Source: Verrucomicrobiales bacterium
GTDB taxonomy: Bacteria; Verrucomicrobiota; Verrucomicrobiia; Verrucomicrobiales; V1-33
Reading direction: 5' to 3'
NCBI GenBank assembly: GCA_028293125.1
Contig: JAQGPJ010000105.1
Coordinates: 1-64,000 of the forward strand
DNA length: 64,000 nucleotides
How positions within the stretch are numbered: the first letter of the stretch is position 1; each line of letters opens with the position of its first letter. The translations under genes and the position numbers were made by a program. Shown in pieces: positions 1 through 9,136 of the stretch. A model generated the notes under the pieces. The model saw only the letters and a list, made by a program, of their open reading frames with translations. It ran no database searches and was not told where the DNA came from.

Positions 1-319
1 TGTTGAAGCCGCCGGTGGCGTTGTTGCAGGTGTAGGTCGTGTTGCCGCTGTCGGAGTCGTCCTTGCCGCCGGCGACCTGCTCGAGGTCGGAGTCGGAGAG
101 CTCGGAGCCCTCGGTGATCACGTGGGGGAGGCGCAGGTAGATGGTGTCGCCGGTCTCCTGCACCACCTTCACCTCCATGCCTTCGGGCAGTCTGTTGTTG
201 AGCTGGGTCTCAATGACTTTTTTAGGGTCCTTGAGCAGGGCGGCGCGGTATTCAGGATGACGGGCGGCGTTGCCAATCACGATTTCCTCGATCTCGTTGC
301 GTGTCAGTGTTTCAGCCAT
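1..319 (-). CDS. NHLP-type RiPP precursor peptide (3' end cut by window edge)
   Basis: Read on the minus strand from ATG at 319, the frame stays open for 106 codons to the window edge. The first 85 residues look like the nitrile-hydratase-alpha-like leader of the NHLP precursor family (TIGR03793): a helical start (MAETLTRNEIEEIV), AALLKDPKKVIE, then LPEGMEV, a DTIYLRLP block, and a closing LSDSDLEQVAGG. The double glycine (residues 84-85) is the expected protease site of a C39-type peptidase/ABC exporter. The visible core starts KDDSDSGNTTYTCNNATGGF and is rich in Asn, Thr and Ser with one Cys, so it is a plausible substrate for modifying enzymes. The core end, the modification enzymes and the exporter are not in view and should lie to the left. 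No good ribosome-binding site is seen apart from AAAGG near -10. The family call is strong; the modification class is unknown. Confidence 0.9.
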   Translation of the reverse strand, partial: MAETLTRNEIEEIVIGNAARHPEYRAALLKDPKKVIETQLNNRLPEGMEVKVVQETGDTIYLRLPHVITEGSELSDSDLEQVAGGKDDSDSGNTTYTCNNATGGFN

Positions 320-436
320 GGGTTTAGTGCCTTTGCGGGCGGTTGTTTGTTGATGTTGAGTTGGAAGAGTTGTTGATCCTGTCCGCCGCGGATAGCGGTT
401 TTGAGGATGGAAAGAAATAAAGCTCATGCCATGCCA

Positions 437-925
437 TAAAATTTTACACAACCATAACATGTTGATTTGGAATGACTTAAAAATGAACATTTTTTGACGT
501 CTATTTTTGGCCACTGTTTCCCTTCCATTTTCGGACCTGTTATGGAGCCGGGACTCCATAAAATGGAGCTGTGATTCCGGCGGCGGCCGCAGCGGTGGCA
601 GGTGGGTGGCCTGCCAGCGCCGGGCTCCTGAAATTTAAAGAGTTCCGGACACCATTTCCACGCCCAGCGCGTCCCTCCCAGCCGCAAGCCGGGCAATGCG
701 CGCGCCGGTCTATGCGCTGTTGTCAGCGATTATTGATGGAGCGCCGGTCCGGTCGCCGGAATCTGTGGTTTCCGGAGCGGCATGCAGGCTTCCCCAGGCT
801 GCAATCAGCGCTCCCGGAAATGGGCACGCAGGCGTTCCAGGCAATTGTCACCACTGTCCTGTGAAAATGACCCCGCCGGGATGCCATCAAACCCGGTGCC
901 GGGAAGGACCAGGGACTCAAGGGAT
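437..925. other. Non-coding gap between RiPP precursor and LRR gene
   Basis: No convincing gene is seen here. The part near the precursor (about 437-510) is AT-rich and suits a promoter on the minus strand. A perfect 7-bp inverted repeat TATGGAG/CTCCATA lies at 541-560. Several short open frames between 571 and 938 have no recognisable family and look like chance frames in GC-rich DNA; decayed 3' sequence of the neighbouring LRR gene is possible but not demonstrable by eye. Confidence 0.5.
541..560. repeat. Perfect inverted repeat, possible operator
   Basis: TATGGAG-CCGGGA-CTCCATA forms a perfect 7-bp stem with a 6-base centre, followed directly by another ATGGAG copy. It has no T-tract on either side, so it is not an obvious intrinsic terminator. 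It lies 220 bases upstream of the RiPP precursor start and could be a protein-binding site; this is inference. Confidence 0.35.
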
Positions 926-1590
926 TCAAGCCGGATGAGCTTTCCGGAAAGATTCCTTATTTGGATTGCCCCAAACGTTGAGGGACTGGAGGGAGCCGAG
1001 CCCCGCCAGCGGCTCCAGCATGGTGATTTGGTTTTGGGAGCAGTTCAGGAGCTGGAGCGGGAAAAGCCTTTCCAGCCCCGCCAGACTGGTCAGCTGGTTG
1101 CACCAGCATGCCAGGAACTGGAGGGAGGACACTCCTGACAGCGGCTCCAGCGTGGCAAGCCCGTTCATGGAGCAGTCGAGGGACTTAAGGGAGGGGAGCT
1201 TCGCCAGCGTGGTCAGCCGGTTGCCGAAGCATTCGAGGGACTTAAGGGGGGCAAGCCCTTTGAAAGGGCTCAGATCCGCCCATCCTATTCTGCGGATGTG
1301 AAGACGCTTCAAATTTAGGAGACTGGCCTACCGTCCCCCATCAGGGGTTGGCTGGTTTGGGCCCAGACGGGCTGCGACGCCCGCCATTGCCCGTTCTCAT
1401 ACCAGCCAAGCCCAAGGTTCAACCCTGTGAGAGGCCCCAGCTCCCACAGTTCCTCGGGCCAGGTTTGAAGCCCCAGCTCCCCCAGATCCAAAAATCCGCT
1501 CCTTTCCTCCTTCTCCCTGGCCATGCGCTCGCAGGCGATTCTTAGACTTTCGGGTTCATCGGGCATGGCGGGCAGCGGAAATGGTATCAC
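926..1590 (-). pseudogene. Leucine-rich-repeat protein, frameshifted
   Basis: Two minus-strand frames together encode one LRR protein. The upstream piece (1590-1315) contains GFLDLGELGLQTWPEELWEL, a typical first LRR cap, and stops at TAA (1315-1317). The downstream piece (to 926) continues in the -1 frame with LNLKRLHI and about five LxxLxxLxxLxC/N-type repeats (LKSLECFGNRL, LKSLDCSMNGL, LQFLACWCNQL, LQLLNCSQNQI, LQSLNVWGN). A -1 slip near CAGTCTCCTAAAT would join them. The first frame can begin at GTG 1590, which overlaps the smc stop as GTGA (coupled translation), or at ATG 1566. LRR proteins of this size mediate protein-protein contacts; the role here is unknown. A sequencing error is an alternative to true decay. 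Confidence 0.7.
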
Positions 1591-4500
1591 CCCTCCACCG
1601 GAACAGCCACAGTCTCATCATCCTCCTCTTCCTCAGGGATGGCGGAAGCGGGTTCGGGCCCGGAATCCGCAGAGGAGGAAGGCTCGTGTCCGTCCGGCTC
1701 CACGGAGGTTCCGGCTGATTCGGACGGTGGCGTTTCCTCTGATTCCCCCGCTTCCCGCGCCTCCGCGTCCGGAGCCGGAGCAGGCTCTTTCGCCTGACGC
1801 CCGCGGAAACCCTTCGCGCTTTTCGCCGGCCTCGCTGCTTCCCGCCCGGCTCCGTCCTCCTGTGCGGCATCGGATTCCCCGGTCTCCGGGGTCTCCCCAC
1901 TTTCGCCAGCGGGCTCCCCGGGTTCATCCCCGGAAGCGGAGGCGGGGGGCGCGGTGTACTGGTGTTTGGACCGCCCGGCCTCGGCGCTGAGCTTCATGCC
2001 CACGGGCTTGCTGACGCCGAACTCCTCCATGGTCACGCCGTAGAGCACGTCCGCGCGGCGCATGGTGCGCTTGTTGTGGGTGACGATGACGAACTGGCTT
2101 TTCTCGATGAACTTGTCGAGCATGCGGAGAAAGCGGCCGATGTTGGATTCGTCCAGCGGGGCGTCCAGCTCGTCCAGAATACAGAAAGGGCTGGGCTTGA
2201 CCATGTAGATGGAGAACAGCAGGGCCACGGCGGTCATGGAGCGCTCACCGCCGGACAGCAGGGTGATGCTGGTGGGCTTTTTGCCGGGGGGCTTGGCGAT
2301 GACGTCGATGCCGGACTCCAGCGGGTCGGATTCGTTCACAAGGATGAGGTCCGCCTGGCCGGCATTGCCGAAGAGTTCCTTGAAGGTGTTGCGGAAGTTG
2401 TCGCGGACCTGATAAAAGGTGTCCGCAAAGCGCTTCCGGGTCTCGATGTTGATCCGCTGAATGATGCCCAGCAGCTCCGTTTTGGCCTTCACGAGGTCAT
2501 CATTTTCGCTTTGGAGGAAATTGTGGCGCTCCTCCAGCTCCTCGTATTCCTGGATGGCGTCCAGATTGACGGGGCCCATGGAGTCGAGGCGTTGCTTCAG
2601 CTCCGTCACTGTGGTCTCCACAAACTCCCAGTCCGGACCCTCCTCCAACAGGGCGGCCATTTCCGGATCCAGGCAGACTTCCGGTTCCTCCGGCTCGGGC
2701 TCCTCGGCGGCGGAGAACTCGGCCACGGGCTCCACGTTCAAGGGCTCCGGGTTTTCCTCCTGCCCATCCCCTTCTCCGGCCGGTCCTTGGGCGGAATCCC
2801 GGGCCGCACCGGCATCTCCGGAGGTGGAGGGCATTGCGGTCTCCCGCTCAAACAGCACCCGCCGGTCCACGCGGCGCCGGGGGAATTTTTGATTTTGGAT
2901 GGTCATCAGCAGTGCCGGGAGGTCCTGCGTGAAGGCGTTCAGATCCAGCCGGTAACGCTCGTGGGCGTAGGCCGCGAGGTTGCCCATGCGCAGCACCAGG
3001 CGCTCCATACGCACCTCCTCGGTGCCGCGCTGCTCGGCCCACTGGGCGATCTGCCGGCGGATCTCCGAAAGACCGTTCTCCCGCACGCGGATGGATTCCG
3101 CCAGGCCCGTGCGCTCATCCATGCGGCTTTCGCCGAGTATGGTGAAATCCTCCACCTGCATCCGTCCGGCGGCGCACTCCTCCTCCAGCCGGACGTTTTC
3201 CGAAACCGCGGCCTCGATGCGCTCCCGGTAGGAATCGATTTCCCGCCGGCGGCGCTCGATCACCTCCGCCAGCTCCCGCAGGCGGGAATCCATAGGGGCC
3301 CGCTGCTCGTTCAGCGCCTGCTCCGCGCGCTGCTCCACCGCCAGCGTGGTGCGGAGCTCCCCCAGCAGCTCGCTGGCGTCCGACTCCTGGCGGGCGGCAT
3401 TCTCCAGATCGGCCTCCAGCCGGGCTGACTCCTCCTGTCCGGCGGCCAGTTTCTCCTCCGCGCGGACGCGGCGGCCCGTGGCCTCCTCCATTTTTCGGGA
3501 AAGGGTCTCCTGGCGTTTCTCCAGCTCGCCCCGCTCCCAGTTCAGTCCCTCAAGCTTGCTGGCGAACTGCTGGAGTTCGCGGGCGATCAGCATCAGCTGG
3601 CCACCGAGATGGCTGTCCGCGGCCCTCCGGCTCTGCAGCATGGCGCGCTGCTCCTCCTCCTGGGCCTTCAGCGAGCGCATGAGTTCCTGCCCCTCCCGCT
3701 GCCGGTGCTCCAAGGACTCCACCTCTGTCTCCAGCCGGGCCACCTCCGCCTCCAGATCCGTCAGTTCCACCTGACGCTGAAGGATGCTGCCGCCCCCGTC
3801 CTTCGACACCCCGCCGCGCATGGCGCCCTCGCTGGAGATGAACTCCCCGTGCAGAGTGGCGAAAGCCACCTCCGGGTGGTCGCGTTTCAGCCGCACCGCC
3901 GCCGCCAGATCCGGCACGATGAGCACATTGGCCAGCAGCTGATGCACCAGGGGGCGGACGGAGTCGCGCACCCTCACCTTGTCCAGCGCCCAAGTCACCG
4001 CGCCGTCCGGCAGGGTCAGCATCTGGGTTTCGCTGGTCTGCCGCAGCAGATCCTCCGGCAGCAGCACCACCTCCCCCAGCTGGTCGCGGGTCAGGACCTC
4101 GATAATGTTCTCCGCCAGCAGGGTGTTGGCGATCAGCACCGCGTGCAGGCTGGTGCCCAGGGCCGCCTCCACCGCCGGGATGAACCCGCGCTCCACCTCC
4201 AGAAATCCTGACAGCAGGCCACGGGTGCCGTTTTTGAAAAAAGCGGGATTGTCCAGTCCCTTCAGCACCGCCTGGGTGCCCTTCTCCAAGCCCTCCCCCT
4301 CGGCCAGCAGCTGGCGCAGCACCTCGGCGCGGCCCGCGCGCTCGCTGTGCAGCCGCACGGCGGCCTGCAGGCTTTTCACAGTGGCCTCCAGCCCGTGCTC
4401 CGCGGTCATCAGGTCGCGCCCGCGTTGCTGTAAAAGCAGCTCCTGCTGCTCCACCTCCTCCCGCACCCGCTCCTGCTGGATTTTGGTTTCCCACTCCTCC

Positions 4501-5804
4501 TGCTGCTTGGCGGCCCGCTCCGCCTGGAGGTGGTCCACATCCCGCTGCAGGTGCTCCTGCCGGACGCGGTCGGCCTGCTCCTGGCTGCGGTGGCTGGAAA
4601 GCTCCGCCTCAGCCGAGATGATAACCCCCTCCGCTTGGTGCATCGCCTGCCGGACGGTCCGCAGGGACTGGTCCAGCCGGGTCTTTTGCTCCCGCGCCGC
4701 CGCTGTCAGACGGCTGTGCTCCTCCATCTCCTCCCGCTGCCGCAGGATATTCTCCCGGACGGTGATGAGAGCCTCGTCCGCCGCCTTCAGCGACTCCTCC
4801 TGATCCAGCAGCCGCTCCCCGCTGGCAGCCACGTCGGAGGCGTTCCGGGAGATCAGCGTCTCCAGCTCCCGCGTCCGCTCGGTGTTGAATTCCATGCGGC
4901 TCTGCGCCGCCCGCATCTGGTTCTGCCGCTCATTCAGCTGGTGCTGCAGATTGGCCAGCTGCATATCCAGCTCCCGCAGGGCCGCGCGGTCCTCCGCCAC
5001 CTGGATCTCATCATCGTGAATGCGCTCCCCGTGCTCCGTCTGGAACAGCCGCAGCGCCTCCACACTGGCTTCCAAGGTGGCTTTCTCCACAGCCATCTCC
5101 TGATACTTCCGGGCGCTCAGGTGGGAATCCAGAATGAGCACATCCTCCTGCAACTCCTGGTAACGCCGGGCCTTCATGGCCTGCCGGTGCATGGTGCCCA
5201 TCTGGCGCTTCATCTCCGCGAGCACATCCGAAACGCGAAGCAGGTTGGCATCCGTGTATTCCAGCTTCCGGAGGGCCTCCTTCTTCTCCACCTTGCTTTT
5301 GGTGATGCCCGCCGCCTCCTCGAACACCTGCCGCCGGTCCTCGGGTTTGGCGCTCAGAAGCATGTCGATCTTCCCCTGCTCCATGATGCTGTAGGCGCTG
5401 CGGCCCACGCCCGTGTCCATGAACATCTTGTTGATGTCCTTCAGCCGGCAGGTGCTGCCGTTCATTTCATATTCACTTTTCCCGTCCCGGTAAACCCGCC
5501 GGGTGATGCAGATCTCGTTGAAATCCACGCCCAGGCTGGTTTCGCAGTCCGCAAAGGTCAGGCTCACCTCCGCCATGCTCAGGGGTTTGCGCTTGTCGGT
5601 GCCGTTGAAAATCACGTCCGCCATCTCCCCGCCGCGCAAGGCCTTGGCAGAGGTCTCCCCCAGCGCCCAGCGCACGCCGTCCACCACGTTTGACTTCCCG
5701 CAGCCGTTAGGCCCCACGATCCCCGTCACGCCGGAGTGGAAATCAATTTTGGTCCGGTCGGCAAAGGATTTGAAGCCGTGAAGTTCAAGGCACTTGAGAC
5801 GCAT
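1587..5804 (-). CDS. smc: Chromosome segregation ATPase SMC
   Basis: SMC forms an antiparallel coiled-coil dimer that, with ScpA/ScpB, extrudes and compacts DNA. The N-terminal head has Walker A GPNGCGKS at residues 31-38; long heptad-rich arms flank a glycine-rich hinge (about residues 500-660, including GTRGLLSGF); the C-terminal head has the ABC signature LLSGGERSMTAVAL near 1180-1190 and Walker B CILDELDAPLDE near 1205-1215. At 1405 residues it exceeds the usual size of about 1190. The excess is an acidic, Pro/Glu/Ala-rich insert in the returning arm (after RRRVDRRVLF) and an acidic low-complexity tail of about 124 residues after the head. ATG 5804 gives the canonical N-terminus MRLKCLELHGFKSF. 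The stop overlaps the GTG of the downstream LRR frame. Confidence 0.97.
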   Translation of the reverse strand: MRLKCLELHGFKSFADRTKIDFHSGVTGIVGPNGCGKSNVVDGVRWALGETSAKALRGGEMADVIFNGTDKRKPLSMAEVSLTFADCETSLGVDFNEICITRRVYRDGKSEYEMNGSTCRLKDINKMFMDTGVGRSAYSIMEQGKIDMLLSAKPEDRRQVFEEAAGITKSKVEKKEALRKLEYTDANLLRVSDVLAEMKRQMGTMHRQAMKARRYQELQEDVLILDSHLSARKYQEMAVEKATLEASVEALRLFQTEHGERIHDDEIQVAEDRAALRELDMQLANLQHQLNERQNQMRAAQSRMEFNTERTRELETLISRNASDVAASGERLLDQEESLKAADEALITVRENILRQREEMEEHSRLTAAAREQKTRLDQSLRTVRQAMHQAEGVIISAEAELSSHRSQEQADRVRQEHLQRDVDHLQAERAAKQQEEWETKIQQERVREEVEQQELLLQQRGRDLMTAEHGLEATVKSLQAAVRLHSERAGRAEVLRQLLAEGEGLEKGTQAVLKGLDNPAFFKNGTRGLLSGFLEVERGFIPAVEAALGTSLHAVLIANTLLAENIIEVLTRDQLGEVVLLPEDLLRQTSETQMLTLPDGAVTWALDKVRVRDSVRPLVHQLLANVLIVPDLAAAVRLKRDHPEVAFATLHGEFISSEGAMRGGVSKDGGGSILQRQVELTDLEAEVARLETEVESLEHRQREGQELMRSLKAQEEEQRAMLQSRRAADSHLGGQLMLIARELQQFASKLEGLNWERGELEKRQETLSRKMEEATGRRVRAEEKLAAGQEESARLEADLENAARQESDASELLGELRTTLAVEQRAEQALNEQRAPMDSRLRELAEVIERRRREIDSYRERIEAAVSENVRLEEECAAGRMQVEDFTILGESRMDERTGLAESIRVRENGLSEIRRQIAQWAEQRGTEEVRMERLVLRMGNLAAYAHERYRLDLNAFTQDLPALLMTIQNQKFPRRRVDRRVLFERETAMPSTSGDAGAARDSAQGPAGEGDGQEENPEPLNVEPVAEFSAAEEPEPEEPEVCLDPEMAALLEEGPDWEFVETTVTELKQRLDSMGPVNLDAIQEYEELEERHNFLQSENDDLVKAKTELLGIIQRINIETRKRFADTFYQVRDNFRNTFKELFGNAGQADLILVNESDPLESGIDVIAKPPGKKPTSITLLSGGERSMTAVALLFSIYMVKPSPFCILDELDAPLDESNIGRFLRMLDKFIEKSQFVIVTHNKRTMRRADVLYGVTMEEFGVSKPVGMKLSAEAGRSKHQYTAPPASASGDEPGEPAGESGETPETGESDAAQEDGAGREAARPAKSAKGFRGRQAKEPAPAPDAEAREAGESEETPPSESAGTSVEPDGHEPSSSADSGPEPASAIPEEEEDDETVAVPVEG

Positions 5805-6061
5805 GGTTCGGATCGGAGCTGACTGGGGGGAAAAGACTCAGGCCGGAATATTTTCCAAATCCAACGCTGAAGCCTTCCGTAAATCCCCTGCCTCCGGCCC
5901 TCAAGCTGAAAAGGATTTTTCCTCCCCGGCATCCTGTGGTCCAAACGTCACCAAACCCCATATCCAAGGATCCGGCATCGAAGCCGGCGCACGCCTGTTC
6001 ACCTCCGAACCGGGCCTCCAGCCTCCGGCTTTCCGTAACTGAACGGACGGGAGCAGGTCAA

Positions 6062-7294
6062 TCACGGCTCCTGCCCCTGCGGAGGATCCCAAAGGGTGGG
6101 AGGGAGGGATTGGCGGATGGTGCCCGATTGCACGGTCTGCGCCCAAGTCCGCGCCGTTTCGGAATCCCCTGCCCGCACATAATAGTTCACGATTCCCGCC
6201 ACCGCGGAGTCGCGGCAAGGGGAGCTCCGGTTGCTTTCCACCCACCGGGCCATTTCCTCCGGAGCGGTTTTGGCCCACATCTCCACAGTCTGACGCACTC
6301 CGGGATAAGGATCCGAGGGATCCTTTCCCATAGGCAGGGCGGCACTCCACTTGGCGGCTTTTTCAGGATCCGCCGCCGCCATGGCCCGGGCGGTGCGCAT
6401 GATGGCGCCGTCGCTCCGCCAGGGTTTGTCCGCCTAGGCCGCGATCCACTCCACTCCCTTCTCATGGGAGGCGTGCGTCATGCGGGCCGCCACCGCATCC
6501 GTCGCCAGCACCCGCATGGCCCCGTCTTTATTCCCGTCTCCCTTGACGACGGTCATGGTTTGAAACCATTGCTCCATGCCCTCGGTTCCCCCGGCCCGCA
6601 CGGCTGATTCCGCCAAGGTGTTCATGACCTCACTCGCCCTCTGCGGGTCATCCGGGCAGCGCTCCAAAGTCAGCCGCCAAGCGCGCACCGGATCCTTTTG
6701 GGCCAAAGCGGCAATGGCTCCCTTGAAGACATCACGTGAAACTTCCGGATCACCCTTTTCATCCGCCCATTTCAGTGCCTTCTCCGGTTCAGAAGCGGCC
6801 CAGCCTGTGAAAATGCGGTTCCGATACCACTCCATTTCACCGGGATTGGCGGTTGGCCCCCGGTTCTCCTCCAGCCACCTCATCGCCCCCTGGGCATCGA
6901 GCTCCCCCCACCGCTCCATGAAGGCCTCGAAGGTGTGGTCATCCTGAAAAGTGGCGGCGGAGCGGTCCATGCGCGTGAACAGCCGCTCAATCTGTGGAGC
7001 CTCCTCCGCCGTCATGGATTCGAGAAAGGCGGAGAACGCGCGCTGCCGCCTGGAGACGCTGGCCAGAACCAGTGCATTCCGGGCCTTGGTGACCCGGTTG
7101 CCTGCGCCCGGAGGTTTGCCAGCCGCGCCGATGGATTTGGCGGAGGCATTTGAGGCCGCCAGCCCCGCTTGCTCCACCGTCACCCCGCGGAAGGGGCCGG
7201 CAGGGGAATCCGCCCCCTGCGGTTTACCCGGATTCCGTCCCAGCAGCCAGCCCGCCGCCACAGACACCTCAATAATGCCTGACTGTTTCAACAT
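6062..7294 (-). pseudogene. Helical-repeat protein interrupted by an in-frame amber codon
   Basis: The frame encodes a protein with a short hydrophobic N-terminus (MLKQSGIIEVSVAAGWLLG, ATG 7294) and repeated units such as ASEPEKALKWADEKG, KDPVRAWRLTLERC and DPEKAAKWSAALP, which suggests an alpha-solenoid exported or membrane-anchored protein. A TAG at 6434-6436 interrupts it; the same frame continues for about 123 more codons with the same repeat style (TAPEEMARWVES, SETARTWAQTV) to the stop at 6062. TAG is used as a normal stop elsewhere in the window (for example at 18679, 42470 and 63464), so recoding is unlikely and a nonsense mutation is the simplest reading. The true start could also be ATG 7324 or further upstream. 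The function of the family is not known to me. Confidence 0.75.
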
Positions 7295-7443
7295 ACTGGA
7301 TGTCCGCAGGCGTTTTTCAAACATCCCTGCGGCGATAACGGATATTGGTTTCGAAGCCAAGATAAAAATCCATTTCCAGTGATAGTGATGGTTTGGAAAA
7401 TTCCAAAACCGCCGGGAGCCACCCGGCTGCTGACAATCCAGAA

Positions 7444-7481
7444 CACAAAAGAAGGGACCACCCCTTTCAGAGCGGTCCCTT
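7444..7481 (-). terminator. Intrinsic terminator of the beta-propeller gene
   Basis: On the minus strand AAGGGACC pairs with GGTCCCTT (8 bp) and is followed by CTTTTGTG. It lies 54 bases after the stop of the secreted beta-propeller gene that ends at 7536 and before the interrupted repeat gene, so it would end the propeller transcript. Confidence 0.7.
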
Positions 7482-7535
7482 GGAAAAAAGCCGGCACAGC
7501 GAGACGGCGCACACCAGGATGAGTCAATCAATCAA

Positions 7536-9071
7536 TCAGGCCCCCGGCTTCGCGAAGGCGTAGAGGTGGCTCATGGTCATGAGGTAGAGCGTGTCATTGG
7601 CGTACACCGGGGAGGCGTAGAGCGGTCCGGGGAAGTCGATGGTCGCCACCTCCTTCAATTCCTTTCCGGTCTGGAGAATGTGCAGTTCGCCCTCCTCATT
7701 GCCGATGTAGAGCTTGTCATCCACCACAAGGGTGCTGCCCCAGACGTGGCCCTTGGTGTCATACTGCCAGTACTGCTTGCCGGTCTTGGCGTCGAGGCAG
7801 TGGATGAGGCCGGAGTATTCGCCGACGTAGATCAGGCCGTCCTTGATGGAGGGCGTGGAGACGGAGCGGCCGATGCCCTTGAAAGTCCAGACGGGGTTGG
7901 CGCTGAGGTCGCCTTTGCCTTTGGGATCGATGCAGCTCATCATGGCCAGACCCTCGCCATGCTCGGGGTCCTGTCCGCTGTTGCTGTAAACCAGGCCCTC
8001 ATAGAAGATGGGGGTGGCGATGATCTCGCTGGGACCGTCAAAGTCGGCGTATTTCTTCTTCTTGCCGTCCGGCCCGGTGCGGTATTCGGGAGGGTTCCCG
8101 TCAAAACGCCAAATTTCGTTCATGATGTTGAAATCATCCTCCTTTTTGAAGGTGGTGTCGAAACCATAAACAAAGCCGTCGCCGCCCGCGAAGATGATCT
8201 GGGGCTTGCCCTGCACATTCGCCAGACCGGGGCTGGCCCAGGAACAGTGCAGACAGCGCTTGCTGATGCCGCTGCCCTCCTCGCCCATGAGCGCGCCCGT
8301 CTTCTTGTCGAGGCAGATCAGGCTGGGGGCCGTGGGCGCGGGGATGTTGGAGTGCGTCCAGTCCATCCCGTTGGAGGTGGTGGCGTAAACGCGGTCCTCC
8401 AGCACCAGCACGTTGCTGGAGGTCTGGTTGTGCGGGAACACGCCGCACTCGTCGCGCATGTCGAAGGCCCAGATGATGTCCCCGTCGGTGTCGCCCAGGG
8501 CCTCGATCTTGTTGTCCGGGCTGGAGAGGTACTTGGCCTCGTCCTTGAAGGGGCCGTCATTGCCGTTCTTCAGACCGTTCATGTCCACACAGACCACATG
8601 GCAGCGGTTGGTGGTGAGATAGGCGCGGTCGCCCTCGATGGTAGTGGTGGAGCAGAGGCCGAGGTATTCCCAGTCGGAGACCTTGCCGGTGCCGAGCTTG
8701 GCGAAGGGAAGCTGCCAGACCATCTTGCCGGTTTTCTCATCAAGGCACAGCAGGATGGAGCGGTCACCGGTGTATTTGGAGTCGAAGGGCTTCTCGTTGT
8801 TGGTGCCCAGCAGCACCTTGCCGCCGGCCACGGTGACGCTGCCGTAGGACTGGGATCCCAGTTCCACCACCCATTTCAGGTTCTTGGTGGTGGCCATGTC
8901 CACCGCGTCCTTGCCCTTGAGTTTTTTCCCGGGATTGAATTCGATGATGGGGTCTTTGCCGTTGGCGACCATGTTCCGGGAGGCGGTGCCGGCCCACATG
9001 GGCCAGTCGGCGCGGGCGGTTCCCAGCGGGGCCATCGCCAGCAGGAGAGGAAGAGTGAAGCGGGATATCAT
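7536..9071 (-). CDS. Secreted PQQ-like beta-propeller repeat protein
   Basis: ATG 9071 gives a clear signal peptide (MISRFTLPLLLAMAPLGTARA) and a 511-residue product. Starts further upstream add a proline-rich segment without signal character. The mature part opens DWPMWAGTASRNM, like the DW.xxRG start of outer-membrane-assembly-type propellers, and carries repeated CLDxKTGxxxWQ motifs (CLDEKTGKMVWQ, CLDKKTGALMGE, CLDAKTGKQYWQ) typical of PQQ-like (BamB/alcohol dehydrogenase-type) WD40-like propellers. These repeats usually form an eight-bladed scaffold; no catalytic dehydrogenase residues or haem motif are seen, so enzyme activity is not supported. It is the last of three similar genes in a row on this strand (66 bases after the previous stop) and is followed by a terminator. 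Confidence 0.88.
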   Translation of the reverse strand: MISRFTLPLLLAMAPLGTARADWPMWAGTASRNMVANGKDPIIEFNPGKKLKGKDAVDMATTKNLKWVVELGSQSYGSVTVAGGKVLLGTNNEKPFDSKYTGDRSILLCLDEKTGKMVWQLPFAKLGTGKVSDWEYLGLCSTTTIEGDRAYLTTNRCHVVCVDMNGLKNGNDGPFKDEAKYLSSPDNKIEALGDTDGDIIWAFDMRDECGVFPHNQTSSNVLVLEDRVYATTSNGMDWTHSNIPAPTAPSLICLDKKTGALMGEEGSGISKRCLHCSWASPGLANVQGKPQIIFAGGDGFVYGFDTTFKKEDDFNIMNEIWRFDGNPPEYRTGPDGKKKKYADFDGPSEIIATPIFYEGLVYSNSGQDPEHGEGLAMMSCIDPKGKGDLSANPVWTFKGIGRSVSTPSIKDGLIYVGEYSGLIHCLDAKTGKQYWQYDTKGHVWGSTLVVDDKLYIGNEEGELHILQTGKELKEVATIDFPGPLYASPVYANDTLYLMTMSHLYAFAKPGA

Positions 9072-9136
9072 GGTGGGAGGAGGGGTGTTGGATATAAACG
9101 GGCGGCTTCCATGTTGCGGCATCGGAGGCACCGGGC

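Noticed and set aside
1962-3428. Long plus-strand frame opposite smc
   Set aside because: Low-complexity His/Gly/Leu text typical of antisense frames of coiled-coil genes.
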